NCBI GenBank assembly: GCA_910585905.1
Contig: CAJUID010000036.1
Span: 1-31,459 of the forward strand
Source: an uncultured Lachnospiraceae bacterium
Lineage (GTDB): Bacteria; Bacillota; Clostridia; Lachnospirales; Lachnospiraceae
Length of the DNA: 31,459 nt
Reading direction: 5' to 3'
Part shown: in pieces, positions 1 through 7,145 of the stretch
How the letters are laid out: each line of letters opens with the position of its first letter
Position numbering within the stretch: the stretch's first letter is position 1
Made by a program: the position numbers and the translations under genes
Notes under the pieces: model-generated
What the model was told of the DNA's origin: nothing
Databases searched by the model: none
What the model saw: only the letters and a program-made list of their open reading frames with translations

Positions 1-33
1 CCCGGAAACGCCCATTTTATCAGCATTTCCGGG
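1..33 (-). terminator. Hairpin downstream of guaA, possible terminator
   Basis: A perfect 8-bp inverted repeat (CCCGGAAA at 1-8, TTTCCGGG at 26-33) with a 17-nt loop lies 10 nt past the guaA stop codon. Position and GC-rich stem fit an intrinsic terminator for guaA. The stretch that would hold the U-run is to the left of the window, so it cannot be confirmed. Confidence 0.5.
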
Positions 34-43
34 ATTTTATCCG

Positions 44-1591
44 CTACTCGAACTCTATCGTCCCTGGTGGCTTACTTGTCAAATCATACATGACCCTATT
101 TACTCCCTTTACCTCATTGATAATCCTCCCCATTACTTTCTGCAGCACATCAAATGGTATTTCTGCCGCTTCCGCAGTCATAAAATCAATTGTATTGACA
201 GCCCTCAGTGCCACGGCATAATCATATGTCCTCTCGTCTCCCATTACACCCACAGAACGCATATTAGTCAGGGCAGCAAAATACTGTCCAATTGCTTTAT
301 TAAGTCCAGCATTCGCAATTTCCTCACGGTAGATTGCATCGGCATCCTGCACAATCCGCACCTTTTCAGCCGTAACCTCTCCAATAATGCGGATACCCAG
401 GCCAGGACCAGGGAACGGCTGTCGAAATACAAGATGTTCTGGTATCCCAAGCTCTAATCCTGCTTTTCGGACTTCATCTTTAAACAAATCGCGCAACGGC
501 TCAATAATTTCCTTAAAATCAACATAATCCGGCAGCCCACCCACATTGTGATGGGACTTTATTACAGCAGATTCGCCGCCCAGACCACTTTCAACAACAT
601 CTGGATAAATTGTCCCCTGCACAAGGAAGTCCACTTTTCCAATTTTCTTTGCTTCCTCCTCAAAAACGCGAATAAATTCTTCCCCTATTATCTTACGTTT
701 TCTCTCAGGCTCCGATACTCCAGATAACTTATCATAAAAACGCTGTTGTGCATTCACTCGGATAAAATTTAACTCATACGCCCCATTCGGACCAAAAACT
801 TCCTCCACCTCATCGCCCTCATTTTTCCGAAGAAGTCCATGATCTACGAAAACGCAAGTAAGCTGACTACCAATTGCCTTTGAAAGCATAACTGCCGCAA
901 CAGAAGAATCCACTCCGCCAGACAGGGCACAAAGGACTTTTCCCTTTCCAACCCTTTCACGGATAGACTGAATAGAATTCTCCACAAAAGAATCCATTCT
1001 CCATGTCCCAGCACATCCACAGACACCGCGCACAAAATTAGACAATATTTTTGTACCTTCCTGCGTATGCAAAACCTCTGGATGAAATTGAACCGCATAG
1101 AGGTTCTTCTCCCTATTCTCAGCGGCCGCAACTGGGCAATCCGCAGTATGCGCCGTAACAGAAAAACCATCCGCTGCCTTAGAAATATAATCAAAATGGC
1201 TCATCCAGCAAATTGTACTTTTAGGTACATTTTCAAATAAAGGAGATTGAGCATCCACCAAAACCTCTGTTTTTCCGTACTCGCGGACAGGCGCCTTTTC
1301 CACGTTCCCTCCTAAAAGTAACATCATAAGCTGTGCACCATAGCATAGTCCCAAAATAGGAATACCTAATTCAAAAAGCTCTTTAGAATATGATGGTGCA
1401 CCCTCTCCATAACAGCTATTAGGGCCTCCCGTCAAAATTATTCCTTTTGGATTCATTTCCTTAATCTGTTCAATATCCGTGCGATAAGAATATATTTCGC
1501 AATAAACATTACATTCCCTGACACGCCTCGCCACAAGCTGGTTATACTGACCGCCAAAGTCAATGACAATTACCTTTTCCTGATTCATCAT
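44..1591 (-). CDS. guaA: GMP synthase (glutamine-hydrolysing)
   Basis: Converts XMP to GMP using ATP and glutamine, the last step of guanine nucleotide synthesis in the cytosol. The N-terminal class I glutamine amidotransferase domain (about residues 5-190) has the nucleophile in GLCYGAQ (Cys about 83) and the FHPEV His/Glu motif. The ATP-pyrophosphatase domain follows, with the P-loop SGGVDSS near residue 225, and the C-terminal dimerisation domain ends in KPPGTIEFE. Length (515 aa) is normal for the family. A GTG at 1597 is also in frame, but AAAGGA sits 8 nt before the ATG at 1591, with another ATG immediately after, so 1591 is preferred. It appears monocistronic. No purine riboswitch is evident in its 170-nt leader. 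Confidence 0.97.
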   Translation of the reverse strand: MMNQEKVIVIDFGGQYNQLVARRVRECNVYCEIYSYRTDIEQIKEMNPKGIILTGGPNSCYGEGAPSYSKELFELGIPILGLCYGAQLMMLLLGGNVEKAPVREYGKTEVLVDAQSPLFENVPKSTICWMSHFDYISKAADGFSVTAHTADCPVAAAENREKNLYAVQFHPEVLHTQEGTKILSNFVRGVCGCAGTWRMDSFVENSIQSIRERVGKGKVLCALSGGVDSSVAAVMLSKAIGSQLTCVFVDHGLLRKNEGDEVEEVFGPNGAYELNFIRVNAQQRFYDKLSGVSEPERKRKIIGEEFIRVFEEEAKKIGKVDFLVQGTIYPDVVESGLGGESAVIKSHHNVGGLPDYVDFKEIIEPLRDLFKDEVRKAGLELGIPEHLVFRQPFPGPGLGIRIIGEVTAEKVRIVQDADAIYREEIANAGLNKAIGQYFAALTNMRSVGVMGDERTYDYAVALRAVNTIDFMTAEAAEIPFDVLQKVMGRIINEVKGVNRVMYDLTSKPPGTIEFE

Positions 1592-1651
1592 CTGCACATT
1601 CCTTTCCTTTTTATAAAGAACCGTTTTCGAGTTAACATATCACTTCGGAAG

Positions 1652-1695
1652 TTAAATCTTGAAGGACCAGATCAAACAGAAACTACAAGATTTAA
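1652..1695. repeat. 10-bp inverted repeat upstream of guaA
   Basis: TTAAATCTTG at 1652-1661 and CAAGATTTAA at 1686-1695 form a perfect inverted repeat with a 24-nt spacer. It lies 61-104 nt upstream of the guaA start, in the gap before the membrane protein gene. It could be a leader hairpin, an operator or the terminator of the upstream gene. The T-rich ends are compatible with the last, but no clear U-run follows. Confidence 0.45.
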
Positions 1696-1768
1696 TAGCC
1701 AAAGAAACACGGCAAATTACGCATATCTCCACGTATGCATTAAGCCAGACAACCACCCTGACGCTAGG

Positions 1769-2197
1769 TTACTTTCTGTTTGATGCCATTCTCTTGCGTA
1801 TCCACCGAATAATCAATCCAACCACCAGCCCCTGCACTGCTGGGACAAACGAATATAGTGCCATCTCCAGGTCAGGAGTATTCCACGTATTCCATTTGCC
1901 ATTAGAAACAATATTTGAAAGTTGGAATGAAAGAAATCCTCCAAGTATCTCCATCACACCAAAAAAGAATGGCAGATAATATTTAAGAGAATCCTCCCGC
2001 ATACCATACACAAGATTTACAACAAAAGCACAAACTGGCAAAGCCAAATAAAATGAAAGTACCGCAAATCCAAATGCATCTGTATTAGATGAAATAAACC
2101 AAAAATAGGCAACAATAAATAGCCATATTACAGCATAGGCCACCAAAAAGATATTGTGCCGTATGATTTCAAAGCATTTCCACAAAAATTCTCTCAT
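1769..2197 (-). CDS. Small four-helix membrane protein, unknown function
   Basis: A 142-residue protein I do not recognise. Four hydrophobic segments are visible: about residues 14-34, 45-68, 78-98 and 112-132. Charged ends (MREFLWK at the start, RWIRKRMASNRK at the end) suggest both termini are cytosolic. In-frame upstream starts exist (TTG at 2215, ATG at 2209), but GGAG lies 6 nt before the ATG at 2197, so that start is chosen. It lies between guaA and the HD-domain gene, all on one strand, with a 114-nt gap from the latter that holds no obvious promoter. No catalytic motif is visible. Confidence 0.7.
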   Translation of the reverse strand: MREFLWKCFEIIRHNIFLVAYAVIWLFIVAYFWFISSNTDAFGFAVLSFYLALPVCAFVVNLVYGMREDSLKYYLPFFFGVMEILGGFLSFQLSNIVSNGKWNTWNTPDLEMALYSFVPAVQGLVVGLIIRWIRKRMASNRK

Positions 2198-2311
2198 TTT
2201 TGTCTCCATTTCCAAATTCTAAAATTAAAATAATAAGGTAATTAAAATATCAAAGGAACTTTACGCGGAGGCAAATACTCCACACAGTTAGAATATAGTT
2301 AAATTACCTCC

Positions 2312-3094
2312 CTAAAGCCTGTTCTCAACGTTCCGCAGATACTCATTCATGCACTGCCTTAATTCACCGAACTGCTCTCTTGTCCTCGGGTTATCCGATT
2401 GATAATTAAGAATTTTATCTAGATACCCCTGTTCTTTTACAATACGAAGGCTTTCTGGATAAACTAATTCAAATACAAGTGCTGCATGTCCCACAATATG
2501 ATCCACACAAGTGCGTTTCACACTGCGCAAAACAGCACGCTTTTCAAAAAACTGATCCATAACTTCCCCTGTTACTTCAGCATTTTTTAGCTCTTCTGTA
2601 CTAGCATTATAAATAACCTCAAGAGGCACATCGTGGTTCACCTTCAAAATATCAACTTTATCTGCATCCCGAATAATATCACAGAACATTTTCGTGCGCT
2701 GGTCTAGGCCACTTTCAACACGATATGCACTATGATTGTAAATCGCAGTACGTATTATCCCATATTCTGCATCTTGCTCATGGATTGCCAGATAATCATG
2801 TATTCTGCCCTTATGAAATAAAATTTCCACTCCATAGTGCGCATGATCAATTGACTCCGCGTCAGAGAATGTTCCATATTTTCTTAATTGTTCAAAACGC
2901 CCTATATCATGAAGCATTCCGATAACCCACGCTAAACCTGCGTCTGCATCATTTAGCCCCAGGCTGGCTGCGATTCTTCGGCACAAACCCGCCACACGAT
3001 ATGTATGGTCAATCTTTAATTTAATTTTACCATCCGAACAGTCATAATGACCCGTATATTCCGCAAATGCGTCTAATACCTTCTGGCAATCCAT
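2312..3094 (-). CDS. HD-domain metal-dependent phosphohydrolase
   Basis: A cytosolic HD-superfamily protein of about 260 aa. The metal-binding signature is visible as an early His in KIDHTYRVAGL, the paired His-Asp in MLHDIGRF (about residues 62-63), the downstream SIDHAHYG and the Asp in IRDADKVDIL. Such proteins hydrolyse phosphate esters of nucleotides or related signals; the substrate cannot be told from sequence. The reading frame is open from an ATG at 3118 that overlaps the AIM24 stop as TAATG. A strong GGAGG lies 8 nt before the second ATG at 3094, so 3094 is preferred, with 3118 possible through translational coupling. It is co-transcribed with the AIM24-family gene. Confidence 0.85.
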   Translation of the reverse strand: MDCQKVLDAFAEYTGHYDCSDGKIKLKIDHTYRVAGLCRRIAASLGLNDADAGLAWVIGMLHDIGRFEQLRKYGTFSDAESIDHAHYGVEILFHKGRIHDYLAIHEQDAEYGIIRTAIYNHSAYRVESGLDQRTKMFCDIIRDADKVDILKVNHDVPLEVIYNASTEELKNAEVTGEVMDQFFEKRAVLRSVKRTCVDHIVGHAALVFELVYPESLRIVKEQGYLDKILNYQSDNPRTREQFGELRQCMNEYLRNVENRL

Positions 3095-3117
3095 TGGCTC
3101 AGCCTCCACTTTGCTCA

Positions 3118-3798
3118 TTATCTGCCAGGAATGAACCTTGCAATCCTACCAGCAAATTCATTGAAATTCTGCGTCTGCAAAACGACCTTTCCTGGTCCGG
3201 TTAATTTTGTAAGGAATAATCCTTCTCCACCAAGAAATATATTTTTTAGTCCTTTCACCGTCTCAATTTCATACTGAACACTTCTCTCAAAAGCAACTAC
3301 ATTTCCTGTATCTACTTTAATCACTTCACCAGGTGCAAGTTCCTTTATAACCTTATCCCCGTCAATTTCAAGAAATACCATTCCCTGTCCCGAAATATCC
3401 TGAAGAATAAACCCTTCACCGCCAAATAAACCGCTGGAAAATTTCTTTGTAAAAGTAATGTTTAAATTAACGCTTGGCTCCGCACACAAAAACGCACCTT
3501 TTTGGCAAATTAATCCGCCTGACTCACCTACATTAATCGGAAGAATTTCCCCTGCTACAGTTGACGCAAATGCCACCATTGCCCCAGGTGCCTGCGCGGT
3601 ATAATGTGCCATAAACATGGACTCTCCAGCAAACATACGCCCAACGCCCTTCAAAATGCCGCCGTTTGTATTCGTATCCATGCTAACTCCACCTGACATC
3701 CATGCCATACCGCCTGACTGTGTATACATAGATTCTCCCGCCTGGTCGAACAGCACTTCAACTGCAGGCATTGTGTTTCCAATAAGTTTATACTGCAT
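3118..3798 (-). CDS. AIM24 / TIGR00266 family protein
   Basis: A 226-aa beta-rich protein of the AIM24 family (TIGR00266). It contains many glycine-rich turns such as GGMAWMSGG and FLGGEGLFLTKLTGPG, which are typical of its repeated beta-strands. There is no signal peptide or membrane helix. Biochemical function is unknown in bacteria; the mitochondrial relative affects cristae organisation. The start at 3798 is set by GAGG at 3804-3807 on the minus strand. It is the first gene of a two-gene unit with the HD hydrolase (overlap TAATG) and has its own extended -10 promoter about 200 nt upstream. Confidence 0.9.
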   Translation of the reverse strand: MQYKLIGNTMPAVEVLFDQAGESMYTQSGGMAWMSGGVSMDTNTNGGILKGVGRMFAGESMFMAHYTAQAPGAMVAFASTVAGEILPINVGESGGLICQKGAFLCAEPSVNLNITFTKKFSSGLFGGEGFILQDISGQGMVFLEIDGDKVIKELAPGEVIKVDTGNVVAFERSVQYEIETVKGLKNIFLGGEGLFLTKLTGPGKVVLQTQNFNEFAGRIARFIPGR

Positions 3799-4108
3799 TT
3801 CTCCCTCATTTCTGCATCACTTCTCTTGCACACAGATCTGCGGTGTGATGCCCACACAAACCTGTTATGTGAATTCCATTTTTTCATAGCAATAACGCAG
3901 ACTGCACTTAATCGCCCCGGAGATCTCATATAATTCCTGCTTTTCGCAAGAAAATTCCTGGGATAATACAAAAATAGCAGGTATGCGTTTGCACACCCAC
4001 TATTATATCATAAAAATCTTCACTTTAGAATCTGTATTCACAGAAATATTTTATCCAAATCTCTGATAAATATAATCTGCTGCCCGCTTTTCTAAAACAA
4101 ATTTTTTC
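3799..4108 (-). promoter_or_regulatory. Promoter and ~190-nt structured leader of the AIM24-HD unit
   Basis: This 310-bp gap contains no convincing gene. On the minus strand an extended -10 (TGATATAAT, core at 4002-4007) predicts transcription starting near 3995; no good -35 is visible. The leader can form a 7-bp stem (3934-3940 with 3946-3952, GAAAA loop). Next to the ribosome site there are two mutually exclusive stems: 3853-3857 with 3843-3847 (GTGTG/CACAC), or 3845-3850 with 3815-3820 (CATCAC/GTGATG). An open frame crosses part of the leader (from 3971) but overlaps the AIM24 gene and has no family resemblance. Confidence 0.45.
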
Positions 4109-4927
4109 TTATCTAAGGAGTAAAAGAGGATCAACTGTCTCTTTTCCTTCATTCACTTGTAAATATAGATTACTTCCTTCCTCCGAAAAATACTTTGTTG
4201 GCTTCGCAATCGTCCCGATTACATCGCCTTCTTTCAGCTTGTCTCCCTTATTGACAGAGATATTATCTAACTGCCCATATGCAACCGTAAAATTACTTCC
4301 AATATCGGTAGTCACGACTGTACCAAGTTCATCATCTTTTTCAATCTTAGTTACACAACAATCAGCAGCTGCTTTGACATTTGTTCCCTTCTTTGCAGAA
4401 ATAACAATTCCAGGATTACATCTATACTGTGCAAGTGTTTTAAAGTAAACAGAATTATTCATACTATATTTTAAAATCACATCCCCCTGGACTGGCCAGA
4501 GAAGACCTGCACTCTCATGAAAAGATAACTCTACTTTATTTGTTGTGGCTGAAACGGCCTTTGTTGGCTCCTTCTGTTTTGGTTTAGATACCGTTTCTTT
4601 CTTCTTTGGTGTCTTTTTGGCCTTTTTTGCGTTGTCCTTATCCACATCACTATCTGCGATAGATGTCTGATTATCTTCCTTTGCAGGAATATTTTCTGAC
4701 ACCTTTGCATTAGTCTGTGCAGTATCCTGCTTAACATCCGGCGTAGCTGTTACCTCTGCGGTAGGATCTGGCATTTCAGTAGCAATATCCGCCATCAGCT
4801 TGTTGTCACTGTGTTTACTAGTCTTTTGGTAATAAACGGCACCCACTGCAATAATTGCCACTAGCAATGTACACGCAGAAATATAAAAGCCCTTTTTCTT
4901 CCAAAATGATTCCTTCTCTTCAAACAT
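4109..4927 (-). CDS. Membrane-anchored LytM/M23-like protein with lost active site (SpoIIQ-like)
   Basis: A 272-aa protein with a short cytosolic head, one transmembrane helix (about residues 13-32), a long Lys/Thr/Pro-rich linker (about 35-130) and a C-terminal LytM-like fold (about 140-272). In active M23 peptidases the zinc ligands lie in HxGxDI-type and HxH motifs. Here the matching places read RCNPGIVI and NLYLQV, so all three are replaced and peptidase activity is unlikely. SpoIIQ, the sporulation channel protein, has the same architecture and is also degenerate in Bacillus; this is an analogy, not an identification. GGAGGAG lies 6 nt before the ATG at 4927 and overlaps an upstream ATG at 4942, so 4927 is chosen. 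Confidence 0.8.
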   Translation of the reverse strand: MFEEKESFWKKKGFYISACTLLVAIIAVGAVYYQKTSKHSDNKLMADIATEMPDPTAEVTATPDVKQDTAQTNAKVSENIPAKEDNQTSIADSDVDKDNAKKAKKTPKKKETVSKPKQKEPTKAVSATTNKVELSFHESAGLLWPVQGDVILKYSMNNSVYFKTLAQYRCNPGIVISAKKGTNVKAAADCCVTKIEKDDELGTVVTTDIGSNFTVAYGQLDNISVNKGDKLKEGDVIGTIAKPTKYFSEEGSNLYLQVNEGKETVDPLLLLR

Positions 4928-4959
4928 ATCGTTCTCCTCCATTCTGCATATATTAAACT

Positions 4960-4984
4960 TAGCACCCCGATTCTATCGGAGTGC
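4960..4984. repeat. Hairpin upstream of the LytM-like gene
   Basis: AGCACcCCGAT and its near-complement ATCGGaGTGCT form an 11-bp stem with one mismatch and a very short loop. It lies about 35 nt before the LytM-like start. A second stem (CTGTTA/TAACAG) is next to it. These could end transcription coming from the RDD gene or shape the leader; the following sequence is only weakly T-rich. Confidence 0.45.
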
Positions 4985-5114
4985 TGCAATATCATCTGTT
5001 AGTATTTTTAACAGATAATTTGACTTTATACATTTTTCATGCAAATGAAAGAAATAATTTGTATAAACAGTATTTTTCAATTAAAAAGAGAAGCAAATGC
5101 CAGCCATCCTGCTC

Positions 5115-6008
5115 TTACTGATCCTTTTCTGACAGATTCTCCTCTGCCTTTTGTAAATCCCGTGACACACTCTGCCTTTGTTCCATTGAATCATTTTCCT
5201 GAGACACTCCATGTGACGGTGCCGCTGTCCCAGGCTCCCCTGGTGTACTCCATGTTGGTACTGCCATTCCAGATTCCTTTAAACTATTTCCTGGTGATAC
5301 TGCATCCGGCCTCTGCGAACGATTTCCCCATGGTGCTGCAGAACCAAATCCCTGTGAACCATTTCCTGGCGGTGTTGCATCATATCCCTGCGGACGATTC
5401 CCCCATGGTGCTGCAAAACCGGATCCTCCTGGCATATTCTGTGATGTATATTGTCCCCTGCCTGCTGCCCCTGCTTGATATGGCGGCATTTGAGTATTCG
5501 TAACCGTATATCGTACTGTATTATATGTGATTGGAGCAGGCACTGCCACCGTCTTCTGGTGATAATATACCACATATGTGTCGCTCAAAATATCGTGAAG
5601 TCCTCGTTTTGCCCGATCCGCACCAATCATAATATATCCAACATACACAATCAGCGCGGACAGGAATTTTCCAACGCTCTCCCGAAATACAATTTCAAAA
5701 AAAGTCGGTTTACGGTCTTCTGTGCTAACCACCCGAATCTGCAACAGCTTTTTCCCAAGTGTAGAGCCAGTATAATAAGTCAGCAAGACAAAATATGCCG
5801 TCTTTAGCAGATATAGAACAATATCATATACAGAATAACGAAAAATAAAATCCTGGAACATAAAATCCATTGCTCCAGTAAAGGATACGATCCATATTGG
5901 AATGCGGATGATAAGCAACGCCGCCCCAACAATTACCCAGTCAATAAGATATGCCGACAGACGTACAAAAAAACCTGCATAAACCTGGGATTCTGTATTA
6001 TTTTGCAT
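5115..6008 (-). CDS. RDD-family membrane protein with Pro/Gly-rich repeat tail
   Basis: The N-terminal half (about residues 8-160) is an RDD domain with hydrophobic segments near 17-45, 65-85 and 115-135, including RLSAYLIDW, GSTLGKKLLQIRVV and KRGLHDILSDTYVV. RDD proteins are membrane proteins of mostly unknown role, some linked to ion or solute movement. The C-terminal half (about 175-297) is low-complexity, Pro/Gly/Ser/Gln-rich and hydrophilic, with two copies of a 25-residue unit containing AAPWGNR. The start overlaps the end of sppA by 11 nt, so the two are translationally coupled. RDD proteins commonly neighbour envelope-quality genes, which fits sppA. Confidence 0.85.
   Translation of the reverse strand: MQNNTESQVYAGFFVRLSAYLIDWVIVGAALLIIRIPIWIVSFTGAMDFMFQDFIFRYSVYDIVLYLLKTAYFVLLTYYTGSTLGKKLLQIRVVSTEDRKPTFFEIVFRESVGKFLSALIVYVGYIMIGADRAKRGLHDILSDTYVVYYHQKTVAVPAPITYNTVRYTVTNTQMPPYQAGAAGRGQYTSQNMPGGSGFAAPWGNRPQGYDATPPGNGSQGFGSAAPWGNRSQRPDAVSPGNSLKESGMAVPTWSTPGEPGTAAPSHGVSQENDSMEQRQSVSRDLQKAEENLSEKDQ
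5287..5436. repeat. Two tandem 75-bp repeats in the RDD gene
   Basis: Two adjacent 75-bp units start at 5287 and 5362 with TTTCCTGG and share CCCCATGGTGCTGCA. They encode two 25-residue units with the PWGNR motif. The DNA-level similarity points to recent duplication, and copy number may vary between strains. Confidence 0.75.
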
Positions 6009-7011
6009 AATATTTTAACACCCCATTTCCACTATTCTCCACAATATCTGCAGCAAAATCTATATCCGATTTTGGCAGCACATCTTCTACTGCACCAAAA
6101 ATTGTGCTAAAAAAGCTGCCCATTTCATTTACTGGAGCATAAAATTGAATATTAGGGTCACATCCAATCTCACTTGTAAAATCCCTTTTCTCCTCCTCCA
6201 TTGACCCTATTTCATCAATTAAACGATTCTCTTTTGCTTGCTTTGCAGAATAAATACGCCCATCTGCCAGATTACGCACAACCGCTTCATCCAATCCGCG
6301 CCCTTCTTTTACAATATCCACAAACTGATCAAAAGCGTCATCCACCAGACCCTGCAGAATCTCCGCCTGCTCCTCCGTTAAGTCCAGCCCAGATGAACCC
6401 ATCGCCTTATTTTCACCACTGGTAATATCAATTTCTTTAATACCTAACTTATCATACAAATCTTTACAATTTACAAGAGAAACGATAACTCCAATTGATC
6501 CAGTCCAACAGTTACGATTCGCGTAAATTTTATCTGCTGCCATTGCAATATAATACCCGCCTGAACATGCTTCCGAAGCAAAATAGGCCCAAATAGGCCG
6601 ATTTGTCTCCCGCTTGTATTCCATTAATTTCAAATATAATTCGTCGGACTGGTAAACTGCCCCTCCCGGACTATCTACATATAATAGAATCCCCTGATTC
6701 AAATCAGACTCTTTCATCTGATCAATATAATTCATATACATGCTATGATTATATGTCCCTGAAGAAACAAAACGACTTGAGGATGCACCAATCTCCCCCA
6801 CAATATTTATAACACCAATAAATTCATTTTCTGGCAGCAACACTTTGCCATTTAACTCATCTTCGACAAACTTTTCAAAAGCAGAGCCAAAAGTTTTTCT
6901 ACCATTGTTAAAAAATCTGTCTGCCAAAATATTTGACAAAATCCCCGTAATGCCTACTGCAATAATTACTACACCAGTAATGATAATACCAATCAACTGC
7001 TTTTTCTTCAT
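5998..7011 (-). CDS. sppA: Signal peptide peptidase SppA, short form
   Basis: A membrane-bound serine protease of the S49 family that degrades cleaved signal peptides. One N-terminal transmembrane helix (about residues 6-28) is followed by the extracytoplasmic protease domain. The Ser/Lys dyad is visible as Ser about 150 in EACSGGYYIA and Lys about 202 in SGENKAMGS. The YVDSPGG oxyanion region (about 111-117) is present. At 337 aa it matches the short Gram-positive form with a single catalytic repeat. The ATG at 7011 has GAGG 7 nt upstream within the recurrent AGAAATGAGG leader motif. It forms a two-gene unit with the RDD protein. Confidence 0.95.
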   Translation of the reverse strand: MKKKQLIGIIITGVVIIAVGITGILSNILADRFFNNGRKTFGSAFEKFVEDELNGKVLLPENEFIGVINIVGEIGASSSRFVSSGTYNHSMYMNYIDQMKESDLNQGILLYVDSPGGAVYQSDELYLKLMEYKRETNRPIWAYFASEACSGGYYIAMAADKIYANRNCWTGSIGVIVSLVNCKDLYDKLGIKEIDITSGENKAMGSSGLDLTEEQAEILQGLVDDAFDQFVDIVKEGRGLDEAVVRNLADGRIYSAKQAKENRLIDEIGSMEEEKRDFTSEIGCDPNIQFYAPVNEMGSFFSTIFGAVEDVLPKSDIDFAADIVENSGNGVLKYYAK

Positions 7012-7032
7012 CTTTAATCCTCATTTCTGCGC

Positions 7033-7094
7033 TGCCGCCAATCATCATGATAAATGGAAAGACTGGCGGCACACCAATACAAAGTGTCCGCCAG
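7033..7094 (-). promoter_or_regulatory. Mutually exclusive hairpins between glgP and sppA
   Basis: Three segments compete for pairing: TGCCGCCA (7033-7040), CTGGCGGCA (7063-7071) and CCGCCAG (7088-7094). The middle one can pair with either side, giving an 8-bp or a 7-bp stem, the latter extended by ACAC/GTGT. The block lies in the 134-nt gap between the glgP stop and the sppA start. No U-run follows, so a simple terminator is unlikely; an attenuator-like switch or mRNA-processing structure is possible. Confidence 0.4.
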
Positions 7095-7145
7095 CCCTAT
7101 TCACGCAAACATGTCTAACCGTCTAAATCGCATTGTTTGCTAAAT

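Noticed and set aside
1598..1768. Possible purine riboswitch before guaA
   Set aside because: The conserved core and the two kissing loops of purine riboswitches are not seen; only a simple inverted repeat is present.
3651..3971. Open frame of 106 codons on the minus strand across the AIM24 leader and gene
   Set aside because: It overlaps most of the 5' half of AIM24 in another frame, and its sequence resembles no protein family.
5281..5440. CRISPR-like short repeats
   Set aside because: Only two coding repeats of 75 bp without spacers; no array occurs anywhere in the window.
5039..5503. Plus-strand open frame opposite the RDD repeat tail
   Set aside because: Its repeats are only the complement of the RDD gene repeats, and no ribosome site precedes it.
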